A stretch of DNA of 15,343 nucleotides from Isohypsibius dastychi (taxonomy: Eukaryota > Tardigrada > Eutardigrada > Parachela > Isohypsibiidae). Made by a program: the position numbers and the translations under genes. The DNA lies in contig JAQIWT010000765.1 of NCBI GenBank assembly GCA_034696485.1, positions 1-15,343 on the forward strand, written 5' to 3'. Shown piece by piece: positions 1 to 9,301 of this stretch (position 1 is the first letter of the stretch; the number at the start of each line of letters is the position of its first letter). The notes beneath the pieces were generated by a model. That model did not search any database. It worked only from the letters and a program-made list of their open reading frames with translations, and was not told where the DNA came from.

Positions 1-613
1 TTACATTGAAAGAATGAAAATGATTATCAGAACAGAAAGAGATTTTAAAAAAATAATCAAGCAAGTTCAGTTAGAAAGTCTCGAAAAAACTTATGGCGCG
101 CTGAATTGACGGCACAAATCAGTAAAAAGTGGTACAATTTTTCTGAATAGATAAGATTGTAGCTAATTTTTTTCTGTATTGAATACTGCTGTCAAAAACT
201 ATACATGATATTCGCCAAGTCATTAAATGAGTATAAAGATCGTTTTGTGCTCAGGCTGCCGGTAGACGCCAATGCTGAGCGAAGAAAAATCTGGCCTTCA
301 TGGGCGGGGTATATAATTGTTTTATGGCCTATGTCAGGGCCTGTATTTAGAACCGCTTTGGATAAGGGAAACAGAAAAGCACAACACACCCAAACGGGCA
401 TTCATTCTTCCGTATCACACTGAATATTCAATAAATCAAAATAAACAGAGTAACCTGCATTTTCTGACACGCCAAGAAAAACTACTGATCAAATCGCACC
501 TCATTCATCCAAACAGAGAAAGGTATCAGCAGCAAAATGGACACATTGTGCGAAAGGTCATCGATTTAACCAGATTTCACGGCGAAGCCGAGTGGACAGT
601 TAAAACCTTGGGT
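1..613. other. Left flank without a confident gene
   Basis: No conserved protein was recognised here. Two weak signals exist on the plus strand. An open frame enters from the left edge and stops at 107-109; its lysine-rich tail contains IERMKMIIRTERDFKK and could be the last exon of a gene lying to the left. A second open frame, 205-423, encodes 72 residues and is followed by AATAAA at 430-435. Neither matches a family I know. The 3' UTR of the minus-strand antiporter gene, which stops at 614, must also run into this stretch, but I see no minus-strand AATAAA in it. Confidence 0.4.
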
Positions 614-2656
614 TTATCTGGTGATTTTTCGCTCACGAAATGAAGCCGGATCAATTTGCACATTATCGTCCAAACTGAGCGGGTCGCCAACTTTTTCGTC
701 GTCCATTGAGATGACCAGATTGCCATTGCGGTCAATTTCTTCTTTTCTCAAAAGAAAACGTGCACTCAAGGCAACACCGACGGCTCCTATAGGTGCGGTA
801 ATCAGTATTAGAAGAACGGCAATTGTAACGACCTGCAAAAATAACTCGTAATATGCAGGTTTGCATCTGAACTTTTTGATCTTATCGGTTCCAGCCACAA
901 ACAATATGACTAAGAAAATTGTATGTCATACGGTACCTGCTCTCCGAGAACAATGCTTTCTTGTCCAGAGTTGTTCCTTCGAGCAATGTCAAGCGCAACT
1001 GAGCCCAAGGCTGCTTGAACAGTTGCCTTCGGAATCCACGCAATGGCCGTGAACAGCTTTTCTTTCCAATTCAGGCCGGATTTTGTTGTGGCTACCACAG
1101 TTGCGGCCATTCTGATGCAAAGTCCGCAAACAAGTACACCGATAGCTTTTCCAATGAATTCCAAGTGGATATTGCTCAATACAACTTCCGTCCCAATTAG
1201 GCCGAATAAAATCGGCTGGAAGAAAACCCACAAATGCGCAAAAACTGTAGTAGTTTTCACCTGTAACAGAAATCAACATCAGCCCGACCGGAAGTCATCC
1301 ATAAGAAAGTATAGTATACACGTTCGACATCCCAGCCAGCACTCCTCCATTTATGACCCGCCACAAAGGCGCCAACAAGGCATCCCAAAGCGCCGGCTCC
1401 GGCGAATCTAAATCACCAGATTTCAAGAATGAATCGAGATACGTCGTGGTAAATAAATATGATTGTGAGGACCTCACCCAAATTGTTTGAGAATCAGGAT
1501 CCCTATAAGTCCGCCAAGAAACAAAAACACAAATCTGAGGGTCGACAGATGTACCTACATTCCAAGTAAGGTAACGTAAGACGGCCTTGGCATGTTAATA
1601 TTAATATGTAGCAGCTTACATGTTCCCGATGCGGAAGGTACCAAAAGGTCACACCAATAAATAAACCGTATGTCACGCCGATCAAAACTTCCAGTGGTCC
1701 TTGAAGTATTTGAAACCAGAGAGAGGCATCTAAAGAACAAACTTTCTACTCTGTCACTTATAAGTGAAAATTATAAATCCCGAGCACGTACCAGCATTCG
1801 AGAAAATGATGCCCTGAAGAACGCTGAACCCGCTGATAGCGAGAACATCATCCAAGCTGGAAGCGGCAATGAGTAACGTTGGAATTCTGGAAAAAAGGGC
1901 CTTCAGGTTTCAATGTGTCGCAGAAGTTTTTATACCGCCATACCCTTTGCCCGTTCCGAGTTTCAAATCTTGCAGTTTAATCATGCCGGGGACAACGACA
2001 GCCGGAGACACCGCAGACTGCAGGAATCCAAGCAGAAATGCCCATTGCCAGGGGAAACTCATGATCAAATGTGCGGCAATCGCGACCATAATCGTTTCCA
2101 TTCCACATGGTAAAAACGCTAACAAAAGAACGCTTTTGCTGAGTTTCCGCAGCGCTCGCCCATCCAAACCCAAACCGGCTCGAGTCAGAATTACTGTCAG
2201 TGCCACATTCCGTAACACCGATGACCACTTGGGATCAATATCTCCTAAAAAATGCCCATCAAAAACACAAACGTACAACCACCGAGAGCTGATCTACTCA
2301 CGTGCAATGTTGATTGTAGGCACATTTCTCAGCATAAATCCGATTATCAACATGCCAAGAAGAGGCGGCAGCTTCACCAAAGACACCAAAAATCCTCCAA
2401 TAAAGGAAAAAAACACCAATACCAAAAGGGCGAACATATTTCCGCCGGGAAGTGCATCGTTTCCGGTTAACGCATATGCGGTAAGCCAAACCAAGGAACA
2501 AAATACCGCTCTCGTCAGCAAGTACGCGGCTGCAGAATGCGGCGGACAAAGGCACTTGTGCCATAACCGCCGGCCGAATGTCGCATCTTCCGGCAGCGGA
2601 TTTTCGTCCAGAAGAATCTTCGAAGTGATATTCTTTAGCTGGTAAGTTGCACCCAT
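614..2656 (-). CDS. Na+/H+ antiporter, SLC9B (NHA) family
   Basis: Multi-pass membrane cation/proton antiporter of the CPA2 type, most like vertebrate SLC9B1/SLC9B2 and insect Nha. Exons by coordinate, read on the minus strand: 2302-2656, 1944-2244, 1792-1886, 1620-1729, 1478-1554, 1320-1407, 937-1260, 614-832. All seven introns are GT-AG and phases agree, giving 522 residues, close to human NHA2. Conserved signatures seen: LPGGNMF near residue 70, LPPLLGMLIIGFMLRN, RAGLGLD, FPWQWAFLLGF, AVSPAVVVP, the twin aspartates of SSLDDVLAISGF (D231/D232), FQPILFGLIGTE, CIRM (R392), and WIPKATVQAALGSVALD (K420). In this family the DD pair and the later basic residues belong to the ion-transport core, so the protein looks functional. 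The N-terminus is short and hydrophilic. I chose the ATG at 2654-2656 because it opens the exon in frame, but a further upstream exon cannot be excluded. Its substrate (Na+ or Li+) and membrane are inferred from the family only. Confidence 0.93.
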
Positions 2657-3129
2657 CGTACTCAGAAAAGAGAAAGCGAAAAGTCACGTCGAATATTATG
2701 GCACAATTGAACAATGTCTCTTTACGCTGAAACCCTCGCGGCGTCGAATTCTCAAACAAAAACTACTTTTCGATACAATATCCTCAGACAAAATAAATAA
2801 ATACCACCTTTCACTGAAGTGACTGACTACCTCGAAAAGTGCCAAGAAAGCTGACTGTTGATCACGTGAGCCAAATCGTTTGCCAGTCCATAAATTTCTA
2901 ACTTTCAGCTAAATGTAAAACCGGTATTTTCCGGGATGTTCAGAAGTCAATTAGAAACATTATTTTCAGGAATTCTTCTGTGATTCCTCCTCAACAGATG
3001 CTCCACGTTTCCTCACAAAAAAGCAAATGTCCGACAGCGTGATTTTAATCGTTCTGCTTCTGACTAATTTATCTAGAAAATACCGCAGCACGGACTATCA
3101 TGATACAAAGCCAAATAATTACGGCCATA
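2657..3129. other. Intergenic region between two minus-strand genes
   Basis: This holds the 3' UTR of the proteasome gene and the 5' region of the antiporter gene. A minus-strand ATTAAA at 3044-3049, about 80 nt past the proteasome stop, is a candidate poly(A) signal. A short exon-like open stretch on the minus strand (2966-3072, behind a TTTTCTAG acceptor) ends in a stop and matches nothing I recognise. Nothing else stands out. Confidence 0.4.
3044..3049 (-). terminator. Candidate poly(A) signal ATTAAA for PSMA2
   Basis: ATTAAA on the minus strand, about 80 nt downstream of the PSMA2 stop. It is a common variant of AATAAA and no canonical hexamer lies closer. Assigned from motif and position only. 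Confidence 0.35.
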
Positions 3130-4155
3130 TTAAGCGATGGATTTGAGATAATCCTTGATTTCGGAGCCGGAAAGTAGCCGAAATCCGTCCTTAGCAGTGG
3201 CGATACCAACTTCGATGTTCGTTTCTGACATCTGGCCGTCAAAGCTCTCCTTCAAAGTTAAGAGAGCGGTGTGAACAGCATCCTCGATCACCATATCATC
3301 CGAAAATCTATCGTAAAACACAAGTGAACCGATAATCACGCGAAAATTCAAATTCTATTACCGCTTCTCCAGAAATGTTTTGGCATTGATATAATTCTTG
3401 CCCATTGCAGTGGCTTTCCATGCGAAGTAAGATCCGGAAGGGTCCACTTGAAACAGGTAAGGCCGATTATTGTCCCACGAGCTTATCAATAGAGAAACTC
3501 CGAACGGACGCACTCCGCTGAAAAAAAAACACTTCAGTTTCAATATGTATGATCAGATTTCCAAACCACAAAATCAAATGTTGAAATCGAAGTGGAGCTA
3601 ATCATTCGGCCCACAACTATAGATTACAAAATCTGGAAACACTCCGACTTACCCAGATTGTGTAAACTCCTGCATTACTGCGGCCACGCGCTGAACAAGT
3701 TGAATACACGGAATATTTTCCTGATACTGCATTTTGTATTCCTGTGAGATCTTTCTTGCGCGTTTTACCAGCAGTCTGAAAAAGCAATCATGGAATCAGT
3801 CACCAGAAATAATTAATCTTCCGAAGTATGACCTGAAATCAGGACCCATTCCACTGTAAACCATTCCAATATTCTTGCTGACAGACTCGACTTTAACGAC
3901 AGTGTCCTCTTCGAATAGCTGGTTCTTCTGCTTTTTCTCTGTAGCTACCACAACTCCATCCGCAGCTGAAACCGATACAATGAATTAATGAACACAAAAC
4001 CCGGAAAGGTAGTCGTGAAAAACGATGTTCTTACCCCGAATTCCAACCGTAGGTGCTCCTGCAGCCACGGCGGCCAAAGCATACTCGATTTGCACAAGCT
4101 TCCCCGACGGACTGAAAGTAGTCAGCGAAAAACTGTATCGATCGCCGTCTCCCAT
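3130..4155 (-). CDS. PSMA2: Proteasome subunit alpha type-2
   Basis: Non-catalytic alpha-ring subunit of the 20S proteasome, acting in cytosol and nucleus. Minus-strand exons: 4035-4155, 3833-3965, 3653-3775, 3362-3517, 3130-3307, giving 236 residues against 234 in human PSMA2. The product starts [20 protein letters not shown] and carries the alpha-subunit N-terminal signature ([20 protein letters not shown]), which helps form the gate. Further close matches are [38 protein letters not shown] (spanning a splice), [17 protein letters not shown] and [10 protein letters not shown]. The start is fixed by the N-terminal signature. Introns are 69, 57, 135 and 54 nt; the second has an unusual donor, GTCATA. 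The gene is head-to-head with the mL45 gene. Identity as alpha-2 rather than another alpha subunit is clear from the motif set. Confidence 0.97.
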
Positions 4156-4601
4156 CGTGTTGAATTAATTGTATCCGCGATCAAAATACAGAAACGGTTC
4201 CTGAACTAAATCCGCAAGAACAGCGAAGAAACAGAATCTCGGAATGATGCAGCAAACATTTTAGTTGATTGAAAAGCTGTCAAACTTAGTTTGATTGATT
4301 TTAGGATATTGTACTGTAGCGGAATATGGCCATCAACCCCGCTTCGCCAAGATATTGCATAAAATTCATCAATTTGAAAAGCACGGACTTCAAATTTCAA
4401 AGTTTTGCTGAATTGTTGTGGAATACAAATCTCGGTAATCTCGGCATTCTCACTCGCAAATTTTGCGCAACGTTTGAAAACCGGATGACTATCGACATGA
4501 CAAGATAAATCCTGATTAGACGATCACGCCTTTGCGATTTGGTACGGACTCACCGGACTGTTGATCTGGATAATCTGGGTTTGTTTTAAACCGTCGGGAG
4601 G
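4156..4601. promoter_or_regulatory. Divergent intergenic region, PSMA2 / mL45
   Basis: These 446 nt separate the start codons of two housekeeping genes transcribed away from each other, so the stretch must contain both promoters and 5' UTRs, possibly as a bidirectional promoter. I see no convincing TATA box or named element. Short open frames here (for example minus 4206-4400 and plus 4326-4508) look like chance. Confidence 0.55.
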
Positions 4602-6002
4602 ATGGCGGCTGTCAGGTTTTCCCCGATGTGCATCCAGTTGTTAAAAACTGTGGATATCCAGATTGCTCCTGTCCGGTACATGCGTAACAAGCACTGGGAT
4701 CCCAAGTATAAAAAGCTGCGAACACAGAAGTATTTGAAGGTGTGCATTTGCACTTTCGAGTAGTTGCATTTTGCCTGCAATTATATGCATATGTGAATGG
4801 AACGGTGATTTGACCCGTGATATTCCAGGTTGAATTGCCGGATTATGACACGTTGCGGAAAGAAGCTAAAGGCCAAATGACACCGGAAGAAATGAGGGCA
4901 AACATGAAGAAGGAAGGAATAGCACCTACAAGAACTTTCACGGAAAAACCTATGGTCATTTCGACCACTGGTAATACTTCGTTCAGGCTGCGACTGATGA
5001 AAACCATATCAAACTAGATTCGTTTTTAAAATCTGGAATTCTTCAAACGAATCAATCTTCATGTTCACTTCCTCCGCAGATGCCGTGTTTGAGCCGTTCA
5101 TCCCACCGGAAGGCGATGGATACCATTCGACACTTTCCAAAGCGGGTGTGAAACAACGTCTTGAATCGGTGGAAAAGAAGGCCAGATCGATGGCAGCACT
5201 AAGAAAGATCAGGAAATACGAAGAGGAATTTGACAGCGGGGACTTTTCTTTGAAAGCGCAGGATATCTTCATTGATGCCCATAATCTTCTCGCAAAGTAA
5301 GCGATAACCTCTTTTTCTGCTCTATACGGTTCATATATGTAATTTGAATTTGTTTTCGTACAGAGGGGAACTGGATAAACTACATGATTATGTCACGGAA
5401 AATTGTTATCCAGTAGGTTGAAATCTCCAATGCAAAATATGAGTTCTCAGAGTTTCGTTTTCAGGAAATGGTTAACGGGGTTGAACTGAAAACGTTGAGG
5501 TGGAAGTGGCATGAAACTCTGGAACTTCCGCGAGTAGTCCAAGTTCGGGCCTCACCTATTCTCGCGAAGTCTAACATGTTCGGTCAGATAACGCTTCGGC
5601 TCCACAGTCGCCAGGTAGGATATATTTCCGGTCGTATATTCACGCGGTTGTGTAAGTGGGTTTTTTTTGCAGTCACTAGCTGTCTACGATCGCTTCGGAC
5701 GGTTGATGTACGGCAGTGAAAATTTAATCAAAAACGTTGTTGAGTACGTCGTGTTTGAGAAGCATCTCCCTAATCCATACGGGAAATGGAGGGTACATGC
5801 GAAACTGACCCCGGCGTGGGCACCACCTCGGGATGCTGTGCTCAGAACTTTTAGGAAGCCGGAAATTGTTGCCCCAAGTGAAGCTTACCTGGAAAGAGAA
5901 AAGGAAAAGCAGAAGATGAACGAAGAAGATCTGAAGGACGATCCGGAGAATGTGAATCCTGAAAATGAAACAAGGCCAAGGAGTCAGCTCGCTGCCGGTT
6001 GA
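4602..6002 (+). CDS. MRPL45: Mitochondrial large ribosomal subunit protein mL45
   Basis: Component of the mitochondrial 39S subunit, near the polypeptide exit tunnel; the family has a Tim44-like fold and tethers mitoribosomes to the inner membrane. Exons: 4602-4739, 4829-4970, 5080-5296, 5364-5412, 5465-5614, 5673-6002, giving 341 residues against about 306 in human. Strong matches to human MRPL45 include PFIPPEGDG, KAQDIFIDAH, VVQVRASPI, FGQITLRLHSRQ joined across an intron to SLAVYDRFGRLMYG, EYVVFEKHLPNPYGKWR and LTPAWAPPR. The Tim44-like domain covers roughly residues 125-290. The N-terminus is basic, as expected for a matrix import signal. The C-terminal extension of about 50 residues is Lys/Glu-rich then acidic (EREKEKQKMNEEDLKDDPEN) and accounts for the extra length. 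The first donor, GTGTGC, and fourth, GTAGGT, are weak, but the reading frame and homology support them. Confidence 0.95.
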
Positions 6003-6631
6003 ACATATCTTCGGAAACCAGTTGCTGTTGATCCGGCTGATATGAACCATAGATGGTTTTTGGTATGGATATTGTATGTGAATCGGGCTTTTTTTTACGG
6101 ATGCTCTGTGTGTGAGCGGTCAGTCGGCGCAAGAAAATACGCTGTTCAAAAATTGTATGTTATCGATTCTGACACGTGATGATAAATCCGTATTGCAGTG
6201 GCTTTGATTTTGTTTTACAGTGAGAGAAGATGTATATGTCAGGTGCGGTGTTGCATATATTATCAAATCCCTTGAAAGGTCACATTCAGACCAACCCAAG
6301 CAGAGCTTGACGGTTTCGGTTTAATAGGTACCGTACTTCGTTAGGGGGGGGGGGGGTGTAGCATGCTTGGCAAACTTGACAACCAGTTTCTTGCGGATGT
6401 TTAGATTTCCTCAGCACAGTTCTGTCGTCTTTTCATTCCGCATTTTGATGTTCCGAGTTCGTCGGTAAAACAGATCGACGCTCTTTCGATTTTTCGCCGT
6501 GGCATACGAATTTGCTGAGATTGCCTAATCATGAGGGAAATCGTCGCGGAATCGAGACTTTCTTAGTGAGATTTGAAATCTCAGATTTCATCACTGGATT
6601 TTTTAACTTTCTTTGAATCCTCCATTTCTTC
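6003..6631 (+). other. Intergenic region between mL45 and RCC1L
   Basis: Contains the mL45 3' UTR and the RCC1L promoter. No AATAAA was found within the first 250 nt after the mL45 stop. The one conspicuous feature is an uninterrupted run of 13 G at 6344-6356. No conserved ORF or RNA gene was recognised. Confidence 0.5.
6344..6356 (+). repeat. G13 homopolymer run
   Basis: Thirteen consecutive G residues between two genes, preceded by TTA and followed by TGTAG. Such tracts are length-variable and prone to G-quadruplex structure; the exact length may also be an assembly uncertainty. Confidence 0.85.
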
Positions 6632-8085
6632 ATGCGTTATATTGTGCAACGTATATTGACGAGCTGCTCAAGATCTGCTGAAGTGATCCTCAATCGTAAT
6701 CCGGCGATTATTTCTGGATTGTGCAGCTATGGCACACGACCCCGGTTGGACGGCGATCCTCGCCTCGATGAAATGAACGTGAACCAGTATGTGTCAGATA
6801 AAAATCGTCCCAAGAAATTGCGCACTTATATCTGGGGGAATGCGCAGACTGGAGCACTTGGAAATAAAGATTATGTTCGCCCCGAAAATGGGAAAAATGC
6901 TCTGAAAAAGAAACATCTTCCAGCGCGGTTGCCTTTTTCGGAAATCTTCACGATACGATTTAAACAAGTCAGCTGTGGATATGGCTTCACATTATTCCTG
7001 GCAGTTGAGCCAGATATGCAGAGCCATCAAGTTTTCGGAACAGGTATCAACACAGATTCGCAGATTGGATTTCATCAACCGCGGGCCAGATCTGGTCAAT
7101 CACTAAAAGTCATCATTCAACCGGTTGGAATAGATTTGCCACTCCGAAACCGGAGCTCAAAAGTTCTTCAAGTTGTGGCTGGAAGGGCTCACAGTATTTT
7201 TGTGACGGAAGAAGGCTGTTTTTCGACGGGTCACAATGGTTTCGGTATGTCACTGATTTATTACTCATAGAATCTATTTAGAAACATTTCATGTTTTTAG
7301 GACAATGTGGTCGGCCAATTGTTGAAAAAGAAGTATACGCTAATAACCCAACAATCTACAGAATTCGGGATTTACCGCAAGATATCGAAAAAGTATTTTG
7401 TGGACAAGATACCACGTTTTTCTTAACTAGCAAAGGAGAAGTGTATAGTTGTGGATGGGGAGCTGATGGGCAAACTGGACTGGGGAATTACGAAAGGACA
7501 TGGAAACCGACCTTGGTTAAGGGAGATATCGCCGGGAAAAAGATAGTCGAAATTTCATGTGCTGCCGACTGCGTGCTTGCGTTATCGGATGATGGACAGA
7601 TCTTCGGATGGGGAAATTCAGAATACCGACAATTTAGCATCGTGACTGACGAAATGCAAATCAGCACTCCTCGCCATCTCCCATTCAGAGAAATCGGCGC
7701 TGCCCAATCGGTTTCCGCCGGAGGGACGGTCTGTGGAGCGGTCTCTACTTCCGGTGAGGTGTTTACATGGGGTTATGGAATGCTCGGCAAGGGTCCGGAA
7801 TTCACGCAGTCAGATCGACCTTCTCCGATGCCAAGAAAGCTCTTCGAAGCGCAGGAATTTGATGAGAAAAATCCGGTCGCCAGCGTTCATTGTGGACTGA
7901 TGCACTCTGCTGTAATTACGAGGCGTGGTGACCTTTACACTTGGGGATACAATGATTATGGCCAGTTGGGTTTGGGAGACCAGAAATGCCAGTTTTTCCC
8001 TTTACGTGTAACCATTTTGGCCAGTGTTAAACAAATTAGTTTAGGCGTGGATCACACTGCGTTGATCGCTCAGGCAGTCGTCTGA
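6632..8085 (+). CDS. RCC1L: RCC1-like mitochondrial protein (RCC1L / WBSCR16 type)
   Basis: Seven-bladed RCC1-repeat propeller protein. Human RCC1L acts in mitochondria in 16S rRNA and mitoribosome assembly and has been described as an exchange factor for OPA1. Exons 6632-7244 and 7301-8085, with a 56-nt intron GTATGT...TTTTTAG, give 465 residues against 464 in human RCC1L. The N-terminus MRYIVQRILTSCSRSAEVIL is basic, lacks acidic residues until E17 and suits a matrix targeting signal. Blade motifs in order: TYIWGNAQTGALG, VFGTGINTDSQIG, FSTGHNGFGQCG (across the intron), VYSCGWGADGQTGLG, IFGWGNSEYRQF, VFTWGYGMLGKGP and LYTWGYNDYGQLGLGD, ending in GVDHTALIA. WGNSEY and WGYGMLGKGP are specific to the RCC1L branch rather than nuclear RCC1. 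The stop lies only 22 nt before the next ORF's ATG. Confidence 0.94.
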
Positions 8086-8107
8086 ATTTGATAAATAATG
8101 ATTAATC

Positions 8108-8839
8108 ATGAATAAAAACGGTATGGGCGCCCGAAGTTGCCTGGTGTCGGATCAAGTTGGATCGAAAATTGTGATGGAGATAATATCGGATCTTCGGCTT
8201 CGGGAACCTGCTTGGAAGGTCATCGATGTTTCTGTGATAAGAACGGCATCTCAGGTCGAGAAATGTGATATCGATTTGGACCGTATTTTGGAAGAAGCAG
8301 AAGGAAATCTTCGCTGGAATGACGAGTATAAAAATGAAATCTGCAAGTTCCTCCCAACCAACCTGTGCTTCAAAACACAGCACTTTTTTCGCCGGCTCCA
8401 AATTGTGACAGCTTTTTTATTCGCACTGAGGGTCCGCCGACAACGCGAGAAGATGTCACTTGATCTGGTACCGTCTACCGTTATGATGGAGGTGTGTATG
8501 CAGAAAGTGAATGATGAGGCTATTGGGGAAGACCTGTTCAAAAAGGTCATGAAGCAGCCGACCTATAAAATTGCTGCCTTGGCGGAAAGTGTCCCAAAAG
8601 TGTTTCCGGAAGGGAATTTGGATTATATCCGTGTCTTGCTTAAGCTTGATTTAAAATCTCCAACTATTCGCAACAGAAAACGTAACGATTCAGCAAAAGA
8701 GCAATCTGCATCCGAAATCCAGGAGAACTACGAAAAAGCGACAGGATTGAATCAGGTCGATATTGATGCAGTTTTCAAGACGGAAGGGTCGACAATTGCA
8801 GACCTGAAAGTGGTTTTCGTCAAACCACAGTTTAGTTAA
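8108..8839 (+). CDS. Uncharacterised 243-aa protein, single exon
   Basis: Uninterrupted ORF of 243 codons that I do not recognise. The length without stops, between two conserved genes on the same strand, makes it likely to be real. The sequence reads as a soluble, mostly helical protein with no clear signal peptide: an acidic stretch DIDLDRILEEAEGN (residues 55-67), a hydrophobic-then-basic segment IVTAFLFALRVRRQREK (99-115) that could be a buried helix, a helical block around LFKKVMKQPTYKIAALAESV (143-162), a charged probably flexible linker RNRKRNDSAKEQSASE (188-203), and a C-terminal ADLKVVFVKPQ. The start is uncertain: the first ATG, 8108, overlaps AATAAA at 8111-8116, and in-frame ATGs follow at 8123 and 8174. 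It could share a transcript with RCC1L or arise by trans-splicing. Neighbours hint at a mitochondrial role, but that is inference. Confidence 0.65.
   Translation: MNKNGMGARSCLVSDQVGSKIVMEIISDLRLREPAWKVIDVSVIRTASQVEKCDIDLDRILEEAEGNLRWNDEYKNEICKFLPTNLCFKTQHFFRRLQIVTAFLFALRVRRQREKMSLDLVPSTVMMEVCMQKVNDEAIGEDLFKKVMKQPTYKIAALAESVPKVFPEGNLDYIRVLLKLDLKSPTIRNRKRNDSAKEQSASEIQENYEKATGLNQVDIDAVFKTEGSTIADLKVVFVKPQFS
8111..8116 (+). terminator. Poly(A) signal of RCC1L inside the next ORF's start
   Basis: AATAAA 25 nt after the RCC1L stop, and it forms codons 2-3 of the following ORF. If used, RCC1L mRNA would end a few bases into the neighbour, and the neighbour's message would have to start or be spliced within this stretch. 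Confidence 0.5.
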
Positions 8840-8920
8840 CCTTTTTTGGGACTTAAACGCCCATTGCTGCCAGGGACGACCATATGGGTGAACGCAGTCT
8901 GTCGCATTATTGATGGTATC

Positions 8921-9030
8921 AGTGCCTCACGCGAAAAGCAATTTGCTATACGAGAGAGCGTTATTCGTAGAGAGCGAAGCGAGCGCGCAGCAAGCAAAGC
9001 GCCAGCGAAGCGCATTTCGCGTGAGGCGCT
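8921..9030. mobile_element. 110-bp inverted-repeat element (MITE-like)
   Basis: Sixteen-bp terminal inverted repeats, AGTGCCTCACGCGAAA at 8921-8936 and its reverse complement at 9015-9030, match at 15 of 16 positions. They are flanked by a perfect 9-bp direct repeat, GATGGTATC, at 8912-8920 and 9031-9039, exactly as expected of a target-site duplication. The 78-bp interior has no ORF and is rich in GCGAAGCG/GAGAGCG motifs (GAGCGAAGCGAGCGCGC). A 9-bp duplication points to Mutator-like or related superfamilies, but no transposase is present. The element lies between the unknown ORF and NDUFC2, where it would fall in a UTR or promoter. A plain structured hairpin is the alternative. Confidence 0.65.
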
Positions 9031-9215
9031 GATGGTATCGATACTGATGAGAGCTGAGCGGTACGGTATGGCGAAGAAACCAACCCTTGATTGTTGTTGA
9101 TTCCCGTTTGCCTCACTCGTGAAGTACTTCGCGACACCAAGGATTGTGAGACCATTTTTATCTTTTCGCCTAAGACTGGACTGGATGCTACAGGATCGCA
9201 ACCGTTTGTAACTTG

Positions 9216-9291
9216 GTATGATATTTGGAGTGCTTGGAATTGTTTCTGTTGAATGTGTTACCTGTGTGGATGTCTCATCCTTTTCTTGCAG
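9216..9291 (+). other. Candidate 5'-UTR intron or trans-splice acceptor of NDUFC2
   Basis: A strong acceptor, TTTTCTTGCAG ending at 9291, lies 10 nt before the NDUFC2 ATG. A GTATGA donor at 9216 would give a 76-nt intron, in the size range of the other introns here. The same acceptor could instead receive a spliced leader if this organism trans-splices. The open frame upstream of the ATG (from 9218) runs through this segment and so is probably not translated. Confidence 0.5.
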
Positions 9292-9301
9292 ATTGTCTGG
9301 A

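Noticed and set aside
1869-2645. 258-codon plus-strand ORF
   Set aside because: Antisense shadow of antiporter exons 1-3. The minus strand carries the conserved SLC9B motifs, and the plus-strand product matches nothing.
2966-3072. Minus-strand exon-like stretch behind TTTTCTAG, ending in a stop
   Set aside because: It lies in the PSMA2 3' region, has no in-frame link to either gene and resembles no family. It may be chance.
5851-6132. 93-codon minus-strand ORF
   Set aside because: Antisense to the last mL45 exon and 3' UTR, with no supporting motif.
8836-9201. 121-codon minus-strand ORF and plus-strand ORF 8846-9100
   Set aside because: Both run through the inverted-repeat element, and their translations are low-complexity Arg/Ser/Ala stretches from its GCGAAGCG words.
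9218-9301. 28-residue N-terminal extension of NDUFC2 read from ATG 9218
   Set aside because: It crosses a strong acceptor (TTTTCTTGCAG) right before ATG 9302 and has no family similarity, so it is more likely intron or outron.
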